DNA of 64,000 bases from Occallatibacter riparius (lineage in GTDB: Bacteria > Acidobacteriota > Terriglobia > Terriglobales > Acidobacteriaceae): the NCBI RefSeq assembly GCF_025264625.1, contig NZ_CP093313.1, forward strand, positions 6,200,001 to 6,264,000, in the 5' to 3' direction. A program made the position numbers and the translations under genes. This document shows positions 23,422 to 32,760 of this stretch, piece by piece. Each line of letters begins with the position of its first letter. The stretch's first letter is position 1. The notes below the pieces were generated by a model. That model ran no database searches. It was not told the origin of the DNA and was given only the letters and a program-made list of their open reading frames with translations.

Positions 23422-26130
23422 CTATTTCACCGTGATGCTGACCTGGGAGCCGCGCGCCGGCACCTGCTTCTGCGCGCTCGACATCGCTCCCGGCTTGGAG
23501 ATGACGACGAGCGTGGGACCGGCAGCCTTGGCCTGGAAGGTCAGCATGCAGACTACGCCCGCTCCGTTCATGCCGGCTGCACCGGGAGGTCGCGATGCGT
23601 TCACCGAGATGGTTCCGGGCCCGTCGTCGCGATGTACCAGCGCAACCGCCTGGCCGTCGCGGCTGAGGAAGTCGCCCTGCCCCACATTCACAAGCGAGAG
23701 CTTTGCGGGATCGTACTGGATTTGCAGGGGCGTGGAGACGACGTCGGATGCGCCGCTGATCACGACTGGGAGTTGGAACGTGCTTCCGTTCGTCACGGGA
23801 CCGGGCGCGGTCAACATGAACCTGGTTCCTCCGCCCTGCCCGCCGGCATCGGCCACAGGCGGAGTACCGGGACTGGCGCCAAGCGGGCCGGGCGGAGCCG
23901 CGGCCGGATTGGTCCCAGGGTTCGGAGGCGTGGTCGCGCCGGGACTAGCGCCTGGATTCGCCGCTGGACTAGCACCGGGATTCACCGTTGCTGGATTCGC
24001 GGAGAGTGGCGCTGCCGGATTGCCTTCCGGAGTGGTTGATGACATGCCGGGCGGCGGTCCCGGCGGTGGCACGGGAGGCTCGGATCCGGTTGTAGTCGTC
24101 GTGGGCTGCTTCACCTGCAGATTTGGCTGGGGCACTTCCTGCGTGCCACCCGCTGCCTGCCTGAGCTGGTCGAGAGCCTGGGGCGCGGCTGCTGCGGCAT
24201 TCGCGGCACCCGGCACGGTTGCAAGGCCCGGCTGGGGCTGCATCACGGGCGGATGTGGCGCGATCGATTGCGTCGTCACCGGCTGAAGCTGCGCGGGCGA
24301 ATTCGCTCCGGGGCCTTCGGCCGCGATGCGGCGGAGTTCAACGTTCTGGGTGCCCGGACCTGTATCGATGGCGCGGAGATTCTCCGGCGTGATGTCTGTT
24401 CCGCGAACGATGTGGGGGACCATCAGGAACACGACTTCATCGTTGGAGATCTGGTGGTCCTTCGAGCCGAAGATGTACTTGAGAATCGGTATGGAGCTGA
24501 GCCCCGGAATGCCGCTCCAGCTCACCTGGTCCTGCTGATTGAGAATGCCGGAGAGGATGTTCGCTTCGCCTTCTTTCAGGCGCACTGTTTCCTCTGAGGC
24601 CTTCTGCGCAATGATGGGCTCGGTGACGCCACTGATGGTGACGTTCCCGGCCTGCGCGGTAACGGACATCTTGGTCTTCAACGTGATGTCGCGATCGGCA
24701 TGCACGGTAGGCGTGATTTCGATTTCAACGCCGACATCGATGTACTGGAACTGCGTGTTCACCAGCGAGCTGACCAGGGCTGTAGCTGCTCCGGTCTGAT
24801 AAGAACCGGTGGCGATGGGGATACGCTGGCCGATCTTGAGGCTGGCCTTCTGCATGTCGGTGGCGCGCAGGCGCGGATTCTGCAGGATGCGCGTGTTGGA
24901 ATCCGTCAGCAGCAGGTTCGCCGTCGCGGTACCGATGGTCACCGCAAAGTTGGTGGAATTGAGATGTGCCAGGTCGTACAGCGTCGGACTGGTGGCGGTG
25001 GTCGTCGGCGTACAGTCCGTGCTGCCTTGGGGGCAAGTATTCGAACTGGTGGTGCCGGACTGAATGGAGACGCTGGCGCTGGCCGGCCACTGGATGCCGA
25101 TGTTGCGCTCCCAGTTCTTGCTCACTTCCATCACCGCAACATCGACTACGACTTCAGGCCGGGCCTTATCGAGATCGCTGATGAGCTTTTGTGCAAGCAG
25201 CAACTCGTCGGGCGTTCCGCGAACCACAAGCGCGTTCTGGCTGGCGAGCCCGTAGACCTTCACCTGGGTGAGCACGTTGCGGATCGCGGTCTGAACGTCG
25301 TTGAGGTCGTTCTGCTGCCAGGCGTTGGTGAGGTAGAAGGTCTGAACGGCCTGCTCATCGAGCTCAGTTCGCTTTGACCGCGTGTTCTGCGCAACGAAGA
25401 TCGTGTTTGAGGTGATGGGACGCCAGAAGGTATTCGAGAGCACTCCCACGATGCGCAGGGCGTCCATCAGCGTGGAGTTGGTCAGGTCTACCTGGATGCG
25501 CTTGGAGTTGTAGTCGGGGTCGAAGAGGACGTTGATGCCGGCGGCCTTGCCGATCGCCTGGTATACCGTCTTGGCGTCCTCGGTGTAATGCAGGGTGAGA
25601 GGCTCGTTGGTAACCGGCTTCAGTTGGACGGGTGCGCCGATGGTGGCCAGTTCCTGCGCCTGCATCTGCTGAGGCGTCATGGGCGGCTGCCCGGTGGGCG
25701 GCTGGGTCTGCCGCTGGCGAATGGCCGCGATCTCCTGGCCTGCGGCTTCGTTGGCGGGATCGATCTCGGCGGCGTGCAGGAACTCAGTCAACGCGCCCTG
25801 GTCGTCGCCGGCCTGCACAAGCTGGTGGCCTTTGAGCATGTGGACGGCGGATGCCTGCCCGCGAACGCGATACATTGCCTCGCGGATGCGGATGTCCTTG
25901 GGATTCTTGTTGGCCGCCTGGACGTAGTCGTTGTAGGCGGTGTCCCAGTCCTCGCGCTGCTCGGCCTGCTGGCCATGCTTGTAGAGCTTGCCGGAGGACT
26001 CGTGGGATTGCGCGGGCGCATCCATCTGAGCACCCGCCTGCATCGTAAGCGGGCCGACGGGAATCAAAAAGAGGAAGAAGGCAATCCAGAATGCGTGTCT
26101 GGGGGCAGCCGGAAAACCAGCGCGGTTCAT
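23422..26130 (-). CDS. secretin (GspD/PilQ-like) with TPR-like N-terminus and cohesin-like C-terminus
   Basis: The 902-residue protein has a signal peptide (HAFWIAFFLFLIPVGPL), then TPR-like repeats (about 50-150, e.g. GKLYKHGQQAEQREDWDTAYNDY), N-domains, and the secretin core (about 390-600; VGVEIEITPTVH, GEANILSGILNQQD, IPGLSSIPILKYIFG). A long Pro/Ala/Gly/Asn linker with NPGASP repeats follows. The last 110 residues (FMLTAPGPVTNGSTFQLPVVIS, LQIQYDPAKLSLVNVGQGDF) read like a cohesin domain. The start at 26130 has AGGGAG four bases upstream. It is the outer-membrane channel of a secretion or pilus system and heads an operon with two pseudopilins. Confidence 0.88.
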   Translation of the reverse strand: MNRAGFPAAPRHAFWIAFFLFLIPVGPLTMQAGAQMDAPAQSHESSGKLYKHGQQAEQREDWDTAYNDYVQAANKNPKDIRIREAMYRVRGQASAVHMLKGHQLVQAGDDQGALTEFLHAAEIDPANEAAGQEIAAIRQRQTQPPTGQPPMTPQQMQAQELATIGAPVQLKPVTNEPLTLHYTEDAKTVYQAIGKAAGINVLFDPDYNSKRIQVDLTNSTLMDALRIVGVLSNTFWRPITSNTIFVAQNTRSKRTELDEQAVQTFYLTNAWQQNDLNDVQTAIRNVLTQVKVYGLASQNALVVRGTPDELLLAQKLISDLDKARPEVVVDVAVMEVSKNWERNIGIQWPASASVSIQSGTTSSNTCPQGSTDCTPTTTATSPTLYDLAHLNSTNFAVTIGTATANLLLTDSNTRILQNPRLRATDMQKASLKIGQRIPIATGSYQTGAATALVSSLVNTQFQYIDVGVEIEITPTVHADRDITLKTKMSVTAQAGNVTISGVTEPIIAQKASEETVRLKEGEANILSGILNQQDQVSWSGIPGLSSIPILKYIFGSKDHQISNDEVVFLMVPHIVRGTDITPENLRAIDTGPGTQNVELRRIAAEGPGANSPAQLQPVTTQSIAPHPPVMQPQPGLATVPGAANAAAAAPQALDQLRQAAGGTQEVPQPNLQVKQPTTTTTGSEPPVPPPGPPPGMSSTTPEGNPAAPLSANPATVNPGASPAANPGASPGATTPPNPGTNPAAAPPGPLGASPGTPPVADAGGQGGGTRFMLTAPGPVTNGSTFQLPVVISGASDVVSTPLQIQYDPAKLSLVNVGQGDFLSRDGQAVALVHRDDGPGTISVNASRPPGAAGMNGAGVVCMLTFQAKAAGPTLVVISKPGAMSSAQKQVPARGSQVSITVK

Positions 26131-26332
26131 CGAACTCCCTGGCGTGCCTGGGGTCAGCGGGCCGTCTGCAGCGCCAGCATAATCGGCTGCGAGTCGGCTG
26201 ATATGGCCGCCCTGTACGCGATTGTTGTGGGGGTGGTCCCCCATCCAACGTAGGCTCATTTTAGCAAAGCCCCATGACACCAGGGCTGTATAACGCCCCG
26301 GTGCTAGGATGAAGATTCAAGGACATTTGACC

Positions 26333-26893
26333 ATGCCGCGCCAGACCACCCACGTCATTAATACCGCCGCCCGCTCCGCCGCACCCAAAACGGCGCGCCC
26401 GCGCGATCCCGTGGCTTCCGGTGAACGCGATGCTGCCCAGAACCGGCGCGCCAGCCACGATTATTTCCTGCTGGAGCGCTATGAAGCGGGGATTGCCCTG
26501 CGCGGGACGGAAGTTAAATCCATCCGCGAGGGCAAGGCAAACCTCAAGGACGCCTACGGTCTGATCAAGGACGACGAGGCGTTTCTTCTGAATGTCCATA
26601 TAGGACCTTATTCTCACGGCAATATTGCCAATCACGACGAGACCCGTACGCGCAAACTCCTTATGCACCGCGAAGAGGTCCGCAAGCTACTGTCTAAGAC
26701 GCAGGTTAAGGGGCACACGCTCATCCCAACCCGGCTCTATTTCAAAAATGGCCGGGTTAAGTGCGAACTTGCACTGGCGAAAGGCAAGCAGGACTGGGAT
26801 AAGCGGGAGACCGAGCGCAAGCGGGAAGCCGACCGCGAAGCGCGGTCGGCCATTAACGCGAGCAAGCATCGGACCAGCCGCCACAAGGACTAA
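26333..26893 (+). CDS. smpB: SsrA-binding protein SmpB
   Basis: The 186-residue protein has the SmpB fold: HDYFLLERYEAGIALRGTEVKSIREGKANLKDAY, a middle barrel with YSHGNIANHDETRTRKLLMH, and the basic tail. It binds tmRNA and rescues stalled ribosomes. The start at 26333 has AAGGA nine bases upstream; an ATG at 26309 is less likely. The first 35 residues are a low-complexity extension not seen in short SmpB proteins. The tmRNA gene was not found in the window. Its stop overlaps the stop of the converging radical SAM gene. Confidence 0.94.
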   Translation: MPRQTTHVINTAARSAAPKTARPRDPVASGERDAAQNRRASHDYFLLERYEAGIALRGTEVKSIREGKANLKDAYGLIKDDEAFLLNVHIGPYSHGNIANHDETRTRKLLMHREEVRKLLSKTQVKGHTLIPTRLYFKNGRVKCELALAKGKQDWDKRETERKREADREARSAINASKHRTSRHKD

Positions 26894-28488
26894 TCGCCTA
26901 ACCCGGAATCAGCTGCATGCCCTTTAGGATGCACATCGCCGCCCAGAAAGGCGGGCCGCAGCAGCTTCGGCAATGGAACCTCCCATACTGGTGACTTCAG
27001 CTCGGGCATGGGCGACGCCCGGAACAGCTTCTTGCATTGCCGTGCCGTCCAGCGAGCCCATCTTTTCGACTTCTTCCGCCGCGCGCTGTCCGTAGATATA
27101 CCTGTTCCCGCGTACATCTGGCGATAGAGCTTCGACAGAAAGACAAAGGCGATGCGCGCCCGCAGATTGGGCGTGCAGGCCGATCGTTCCCAGACCGGAC
27201 GCCAGGCATAAAACCTGTCCCAGACCTTTTGGGTGCGATCCCGGATCTCGTCCGAGCTCATGGTGGGATGGGGCGTGAACATCTTTGGCCGAACTTCAGT
27301 GGGGATGAGCCAATAGCGCGTAAGGGGAACGTCTCCCACGGCCGGGGGTGGGACAGGCTGCTGCTTCTCCCAGCGTCCGAAATCCACGGTGCCTGGGAAG
27401 GGCGTCATCATCACAAACTGGGCAAACGTCACTCCCGCCTTGAGCGCCATCTCCACCGTCGCGTCAAAGGTGGCCGCCCGATCGGTGGGCAGCCCGAAGA
27501 TGAACGATCCCAGCACATGCACGCCGTGCTTCTTGAAACTCTGCAACTGCCGCGCCAGCGCGTCTCCGGAGTAGTTCCAGTCCTTGAAGACCGCCTTCAG
27601 GCCCTCCGGCGTGACGGCTTCGACACCTACCAGGGCTCCTTTGATGTTGGCGGCGCGCATGGCATCCAGAAAGTCGCCGTCCTCGCCGGCCTCCATGGTG
27701 ATCTGGGTGAAGAAGACCATGTCCTTGGGCAGCTTGGCCAGTTCCTCCATGAGTTGGAATCGCTCCTTCCGGATCGCCGTCAACTCCGCCACTCGCGCGG
27801 CGTTGCCCTGCTCGCTGGCCAGGCGCAGGTCGGTTTTGGTGACGGGGTAGAAATTGTCGTCGGCGAGTGCGATGTAGCGGAATCCGATTCGCCGCAGAGA
27901 CACGATCTCATCGATCACCACCTGGTGTGGCCGCTGGCGTGGCTGCTGCCCGTCGGTACGCCATACGCTGCAAAAGGAGCAATGCTTGGGGCAGCCGCGC
28001 ACCGTCTGCACTGATGCCCACATATATTTGTCGGCCTGCATCAGATCCCAACGGGCCGCTAGAAAATCCGTGCCGCCTATGCGCCCGCCCTCGTAGATCC
28101 GCTCCGGGGTTCCCGCAAGACAGTCTTTGACCGCCTTGCCCCAGGCGATGTCGCCATCGCCTTTGACCACGGCATGCGCTTCCCCGTGCTCAAATGCCTC
28201 CTCGGGAAACAAGGTGGCATGAATGCCGCCGTAGACCACCCACGCGCCACGCGCCCGCGCCATGCGCCCCACCCGATAGCCGCGCAGCGCATTCCCGGTG
28301 TGGACACTGATCCCTACAATATCGCCGGCCGCGATGCTCTCCGGCTTGATCTGCTCCAGGGACTCATCGGTAAGGATGGGCTCGCCAGCAACCTCAGGAG
28401 TGGCCGCCGCCAATACAAATAGCCATCGGGGCGTGATAACTGCTGTTCCAAACGAATTGTCGCTGGGGTTTACAAGATGAACGCTCAA
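26890..28488 (-). CDS. B12-binding radical SAM protein
   Basis: The 532-residue enzyme has an N-terminal cobalamin-binding-like Rossmann domain (about 1-140; GDIVGISVHTGNALRGYRV, VVYGGIHATLFPEEA) and a radical SAM barrel with the CxxxCxxC cluster motif Cys166, Cys170, Cys173 in VRGCPKHCSFC. Related enzymes perform methylations or rearrangements with cobalamin and SAM. The substrate is unknown. The start is a TTG at 28488 with AAAGG seven bases upstream; a short ATG-ATT-TGA sequence overlaps the ribosome site in another frame. It stands alone, overlapping smpB at the 3' end. The C-terminal 100 residues are basic. Confidence 0.88.
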   Translation of the reverse strand: MSVHLVNPSDNSFGTAVITPRWLFVLAAATPEVAGEPILTDESLEQIKPESIAAGDIVGISVHTGNALRGYRVGRMARARGAWVVYGGIHATLFPEEAFEHGEAHAVVKGDGDIAWGKAVKDCLAGTPERIYEGGRIGGTDFLAARWDLMQADKYMWASVQTVRGCPKHCSFCSVWRTDGQQPRQRPHQVVIDEIVSLRRIGFRYIALADDNFYPVTKTDLRLASEQGNAARVAELTAIRKERFQLMEELAKLPKDMVFFTQITMEAGEDGDFLDAMRAANIKGALVGVEAVTPEGLKAVFKDWNYSGDALARQLQSFKKHGVHVLGSFIFGLPTDRAATFDATVEMALKAGVTFAQFVMMTPFPGTVDFGRWEKQQPVPPPAVGDVPLTRYWLIPTEVRPKMFTPHPTMSSDEIRDRTQKVWDRFYAWRPVWERSACTPNLRARIAFVFLSKLYRQMYAGTGISTDSARRKKSKRWARWTARQCKKLFRASPMPELKSPVWEVPLPKLLRPAFLGGDVHPKGHAADSGLGD

Positions 28489-28719
28489 ATCATTGCCTTT
28501 CCACGTACGGTGAGTCGCAAAAGCGAGTGTGGAAGATGCGATGAGCGTGGTCGAGGCGTGCTTGGCGCCGAAGGCTCGGTACTTGAATGTATCCGGTTAA
28601 TCATACAGAGAACTGACGCCTTGAAGAACCCGGGTAAACCCTCACTCCGCTCGGCCCTCGCTCAACGGCTGTCTTTCTTGCCGGTTGCCTCTGCGGCGTG
28701 AGATGCAATAATCCCGGTT

Positions 28720-30246
28720 ATGCGTACGGAATTGTCTTTTTCTCCACTTTCCCAAATTGAGACTGAGCTGCTGGCTGTTACGGCTGTGGACACGCAGACC
28801 GCCAAAGGGCCGGATGCCAAGCCCGCGCCCGAGTTGCTGACCGGAGATGGCGCCGTGAATGAAGCGGCCGCCGCCGTGCTGGCGAGCGGCGAGTTCAAGG
28901 CTGGACCCAATGAGACGCTGCTGCTGCACGCGCCCGCCGGGCTGAAGGCCAAGCGACTGCTGATCATTGGCCTGGGCAAAGAGGCTAAGGCCACCGCGCA
29001 CGCCGTTCGCAACGCCTCGGGAACGGCTGTCCGGTTCACCAAGCCGCGCGGAATTCGCAAGGTGGTGTTTGCCTTGCCCGAGGCTGACATTCTGCCGCCA
29101 GGGCCGTGCGCGCGCGCCGCCGTGGAAGGCGCATTTGTGGGCGATTTCGACCCCGACACCTACCGCAGCGATCGCAAAGACCTGAGTGTGCAGTCGTTCA
29201 CCGTAGCGGCTCCGGGAGCCGATAATGCTGCTGCCGAATCGGGATTCGGGGAAGGAGTCATCATCGGCGAAAGCCAGAACTTCGCGCGCACGCTGGTGAA
29301 TGAGCCGGGCAACAAGCTCACGCCAACCGAGTTCGGCCGCCGCGCCGCGGAGATGGCTCGCGACGCCGGCCTGAAGTGCGAAGTAGGTTCGACGGACAAG
29401 ATCAAAGAGCTGAAGATGGGTGCGTTCTGGAGCGTAGCGCAGGGCTCTGAAGAGCCTCCGGCGCTGATCGTGCTGCGCTATGAGCCCGAGGGCGTGACGG
29501 ACGGGCCTGTGCTGGGCCTGGTCGGCAAGGGCATTACGTTTGATACGGGCGGCATCTCCATCAAGCCCTCGGACAACATGGAGAAGATGAAGTACGACAT
29601 GGCGGGCGGAGCTGCCATGCTCGGCGCCATGCGGGCCATCGCGCAACTCAAGCCGAAGGTCCGTGTGATCGCTATTGTCTGCGCCTCAGAAAACATGCCG
29701 GACGGCAAGGCCCAGAAGCCCGGCGATGTGCAGACCGCCATGCCGCTCTCATCCGACAAGCCAGGCAAGACTATCGAGATTATTAATACGGATGCGGAAG
29801 GAAGGCTTGTCCTGGCCGACGGCATCACCTACGCGCGGCAGCTTGGCGCAACGCATCTGATCAACGCTGCCACGCTCACGGGAGCGATCGGCGTGGCTCT
29901 CGGCACGCACAATGCTGGCGCGTTTTCGAATGACGACGCGACGTATGCGAAGTTCCAGGCCGCTCTTGAAACTTCGGGCGAGAAGTTCTGGCGCATGCCG
30001 CTCGGAGACGAGTACGCGGACATGATTAAGAGCGACATCGGCGATATCAAGAACACCGGCGGGCGCTACGGTGGAGCCATCACCGCAGCCGAGTTCCTGC
30101 ATGTCTTCGCTGAAGACACGCCGTGGATCCATCTCGACATCGCCGGGATGGCCTGGATGGAAGACGCCAAGCCATTCATCGCCAAGGGGCCGACGGGCGT
30201 TGGGGTGCGGTCGATTCTGGAGTGGGTGAGAAGTTACGGCTCGTAG
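28720..30246 (+). CDS. pepA: leucyl aminopeptidase, M17 family
   Basis: The 508-residue enzyme has the N-terminal macro-like domain and the C-terminal catalytic domain with Lys270 and Asp275 in GKGITFDTGG, then KYDMAGGAAML, and NTDAEGRL at 356-363, giving the two-metal site. It removes N-terminal residues from peptides in the cytoplasm. The ATG at 28720 gives MRTELSFSPLSQ. The stop TAG is the first TAG of a heptamer array that continues into the spacer. It converges on argS. In other bacteria PepA also binds DNA as a transcription or recombination cofactor; nothing here shows that. Confidence 0.95.
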   Translation: MRTELSFSPLSQIETELLAVTAVDTQTAKGPDAKPAPELLTGDGAVNEAAAAVLASGEFKAGPNETLLLHAPAGLKAKRLLIIGLGKEAKATAHAVRNASGTAVRFTKPRGIRKVVFALPEADILPPGPCARAAVEGAFVGDFDPDTYRSDRKDLSVQSFTVAAPGADNAAAESGFGEGVIIGESQNFARTLVNEPGNKLTPTEFGRRAAEMARDAGLKCEVGSTDKIKELKMGAFWSVAQGSEEPPALIVLRYEPEGVTDGPVLGLVGKGITFDTGGISIKPSDNMEKMKYDMAGGAAMLGAMRAIAQLKPKVRVIAIVCASENMPDGKAQKPGDVQTAMPLSSDKPGKTIEIINTDAEGRLVLADGITYARQLGATHLINAATLTGAIGVALGTHNAGAFSNDDATYAKFQAALETSGEKFWRMPLGDEYADMIKSDIGDIKNTGGRYGGAITAAEFLHVFAEDTPWIHLDIAGMAWMEDAKPFIAKGPTGVGVRSILEWVRSYGS

Positions 30247-30293
30247 CCAGTAGCCGGTAGCTTGTAGCTGCGGGCTACCGGCTATCGGCTATC
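30243..30293. repeat. inverted heptamer arrays at the pepA/argS junction
   Basis: Four units of a GTAGCNN heptamer (30243-30270) are followed directly by three inverted units ending in GGCTA (30271-30291). Almost the whole 47-base spacer is array. The left arm overlaps the pepA stop TAG and the right arm ends at the argS stop, so both genes appear to end inside the array. The two arms can pair over about 20 bases. Confidence 0.75.
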
Positions 30294-32317
30294 TACATCG
30301 CTTCGGGCGATTCGATCCCCAGCCAGCCAAGCACCGTCACCAATTCGCGCAGCGTCACCGCTGCGGTCGCCAGCAGGAATGTCTTCTTGGCCGGGTCTTC
30401 TTCGGTGAGGATGTGGTGATGGTGATAGAAGTTCGAGAAGTCCTGCGCTAGCTGGAATGCGTGCTTGGCGAGGTGCATGGGCTCGGAGGAGGCAATGGCC
30501 TGTTGCAGCACTAGAGTGCGCTGCCCCGCGCGAAGCCAGAGCGCCCAGATGTCTTCGTTGTCTTCGCCTGAGAGATGGGCGGCTAACTCCGATATGCCCG
30601 CCAGCTCTGCGAGCACCGTTTCTGGCGTCGTTCCGCCCTTGCGGAAGATGCTGCGAATGCGCGCGGCTGCGTACATCAAGTAGGGTCCCGTCTCGCCTTC
30701 GGGCGAGAGGGCCATGTCCTGATCGAATGCGATGACCGAATTGCGGCTGAAGCGCAGCATGTAATAGCGCAGGGCTCCGTAGGCAATCTTCTCTGCGACC
30801 GAGGTGACCTGCTCGGCGGTCCAGTCGGCGTGGCGCTTCACGACTTCGGATTTGGCCGCCTCGATCATCAGGTCCATCAGGTCGTCAGCCTTTACGCCGA
30901 AGCCCTTGCGGCCGCTGATCTCGATATACGGCCGCGCCCGATCTTCATCGGTGAGCGAGTAGCCAAGCTGTGCCGCATAGCTTGGCGTCAACGCCACCAT
31001 CTCGTAGCCGAAATGCGTGTAGTGGTCGGCCTGATCTGTGTGCCCCATGCCGCGCAGCGCCTGGATCACGTTCGCCTGCGGATCGGCCTGGCGTGAGTCG
31101 ATCACGTTGTAGATCGCGGTTGCGCCGCCGAAGTGCGGATGCGGCTCGATACCGTGCTCGGTCGAAATCCAGCACTCGTGATTGGGATAGGTGAAGAACG
31201 GCTTGTAGCCGAAGTCGCGGCCCAGCAGGCCAAACTTCCAGAGGTGATACGCAATGTCCTTGCCGACGTAGGTGACGGTGCCGTTCGAGCGCACGATGAC
31301 CTTGGCGTCTTCATCAAGCTCGCCTTCGGCAATCTCCGCACCCGGCCTGCGCATCACCCAGCAGCCGCTGTTCTTGCCCTTGTCCTCGAAGTAGAGAACG
31401 CCCGTCTGCTTCAGCAGTTCGAAGGCCTTCTCCCAGAACTTCAGGTGCAGAATCTCGCTCTCGCGCGGAAGGAAGTCGTATTCGATGCCGAGGCGCAGCA
31501 TGGTTTGCAGGTGGCGGCGCAGAACCGCAGTCGAAATCAGCTCGGCAACTTCGGCCGTTTCGTTGCCGCCATGCTCGATCAGGTGCAGCGTGTCGTACCG
31601 CAGCTTCTTGCGCTGCGTGTTCTCTTCGTCGGTCCCGCTGGTGTACCACTGGCCGGCGCGCGTGTAGAGATCCCAGCAGTAGTAATCAATGCCGGCGGTG
31701 TGGGCACCTGCGACACCTGCGGTGTGGCCAACTGCGCCTTCGGCGCGACGTTCGCAGTCTGCGATGAGGTTGCGGATTTCGGAGAGAGATTTCTTTTCGA
31801 TGTGGAGGAAGCCGACGGCGACATCGGCCACCTGCACGCCGGTGTTGTCGATGTAGTTCTGAACATCGACCTTGTTGCCGGCGGCCCGAAGCAGGCGCAC
31901 AAACGAGTCGCCGAGGATGGCGTTGCGGAGGTGGCCGATATGCGCGGCCTTGTTGGGGTTGATGCTGGTGTGCTCGACGAGGACGTGCCCCTGCGCGGAC
32001 GGCTGGGTCTCCTGGCCGGCCGCAATCGCGCGAACGCACTGGCCGCGATCCATGCGCGCATTGATGTATCCCGCGCCGGCGACTTCGAATCCAGCGAAGG
32101 CCTCAACCGAGCCGAGTTCCGCCACGATCTCCTGCGCGATCATCTTCGGCGCCTTGCGCAGCGTACGGGCGAGTTGCAGCGCGATGGGCGTAGCCAGTTC
32201 GCCGAACTTCAGGTCCGGCGGAATCTCAACTGGGATGTTCTCGATCGTCAGATCGTACTTGCGTTGGAGAGCATCGCGCAGATGCCCGGCGAGCCGCTTT
32301 TGCAGTTCCAGATACAC
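30293..32317 (-). CDS. argS: arginyl-tRNA synthetase
   Basis: The 674-residue class Ia enzyme has an N-terminal additional domain, the HIGHLRNA signature (HIGH motif), the KMSK-like ISGRKGFGV region, and a C-terminal anticodon-binding domain ending in TLRELVTVLGWLGI. The GTG at 32317 has GAGG eight bases upstream. A 24-base imperfect tandem repeat at about 31693-31740 encodes an extra AGVAGAHTAG loop before DYYCWDLY, longer than in the common form. The stop lies inside the array at 30243-30293. Confidence 0.95.
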   Translation of the reverse strand: MYLELQKRLAGHLRDALQRKYDLTIENIPVEIPPDLKFGELATPIALQLARTLRKAPKMIAQEIVAELGSVEAFAGFEVAGAGYINARMDRGQCVRAIAAGQETQPSAQGHVLVEHTSINPNKAAHIGHLRNAILGDSFVRLLRAAGNKVDVQNYIDNTGVQVADVAVGFLHIEKKSLSEIRNLIADCERRAEGAVGHTAGVAGAHTAGIDYYCWDLYTRAGQWYTSGTDEENTQRKKLRYDTLHLIEHGGNETAEVAELISTAVLRRHLQTMLRLGIEYDFLPRESEILHLKFWEKAFELLKQTGVLYFEDKGKNSGCWVMRRPGAEIAEGELDEDAKVIVRSNGTVTYVGKDIAYHLWKFGLLGRDFGYKPFFTYPNHECWISTEHGIEPHPHFGGATAIYNVIDSRQADPQANVIQALRGMGHTDQADHYTHFGYEMVALTPSYAAQLGYSLTDEDRARPYIEISGRKGFGVKADDLMDLMIEAAKSEVVKRHADWTAEQVTSVAEKIAYGALRYYMLRFSRNSVIAFDQDMALSPEGETGPYLMYAAARIRSIFRKGGTTPETVLAELAGISELAAHLSGEDNEDIWALWLRAGQRTLVLQQAIASSEPMHLAKHAFQLAQDFSNFYHHHHILTEEDPAKKTFLLATAAVTLRELVTVLGWLGIESPEAM

Positions 32318-32399
32318 GTAGAAAGCCTCTGAAATCCCTTGATTTACAAGGTGATTCTATCAGCAGGGCCAGTACCGGGCTCACTGGTACAGTCATCTC

Positions 32400-32756
32400 A
32401 TGTCGGATGAGGAACAAGAGCCTGTCCTAACCAGTTGGGAAGCTGCCCAAGCCAAGATGCGACGGGTGGTCGCCGCGAGTTCTGATCCTTTCGATTTGGC
32501 GACTGTTCGGAATGCCGAGTACCTTTTCACGGCTTGCCGAGATCGGATCCAAGCGCCGGTCGAAGTTGAAAAAGGATACTGGAGCACAATCTGCGTCTGG
32601 TGGGAGGGGATTGAGGTTGAAGTCTTCGACGATCGTTATGAGCTGTATGTCTTTCGGGATCGCGCCACTGATATCGAATACTTCGCGATGAGTTCTGAAG
32701 AACCAGTCCCGGAGAAGCTGGTCGAGCGTTTGCCGTGCCTTAAGATTGAAGGTTAG
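32400..32756 (+). CDS. hypothetical protein before metG, 118 aa
   Basis: The protein has a helical N-terminal half (SWEAAQAKMRRVVAASSDPFDLATVRNAEYLF) and a strand-rich C-terminal half (GYWSTICVWWEGIEVEVFDDRYELYVFRD). No family is recognised. There is no strong Shine-Dalgarno before the ATG. Its stop lies four bases before metG on the same strand, so it is probably translated from the metG transcript. It runs divergently from argS, with an 80-base shared upstream region. Confidence 0.6.
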   Translation: MSDEEQEPVLTSWEAAQAKMRRVVAASSDPFDLATVRNAEYLFTACRDRIQAPVEVEKGYWSTICVWWEGIEVEVFDDRYELYVFRDRATDIEYFAMSSEEPVPEKLVERLPCLKIEG

Positions 32757-32760
32757 ACCA

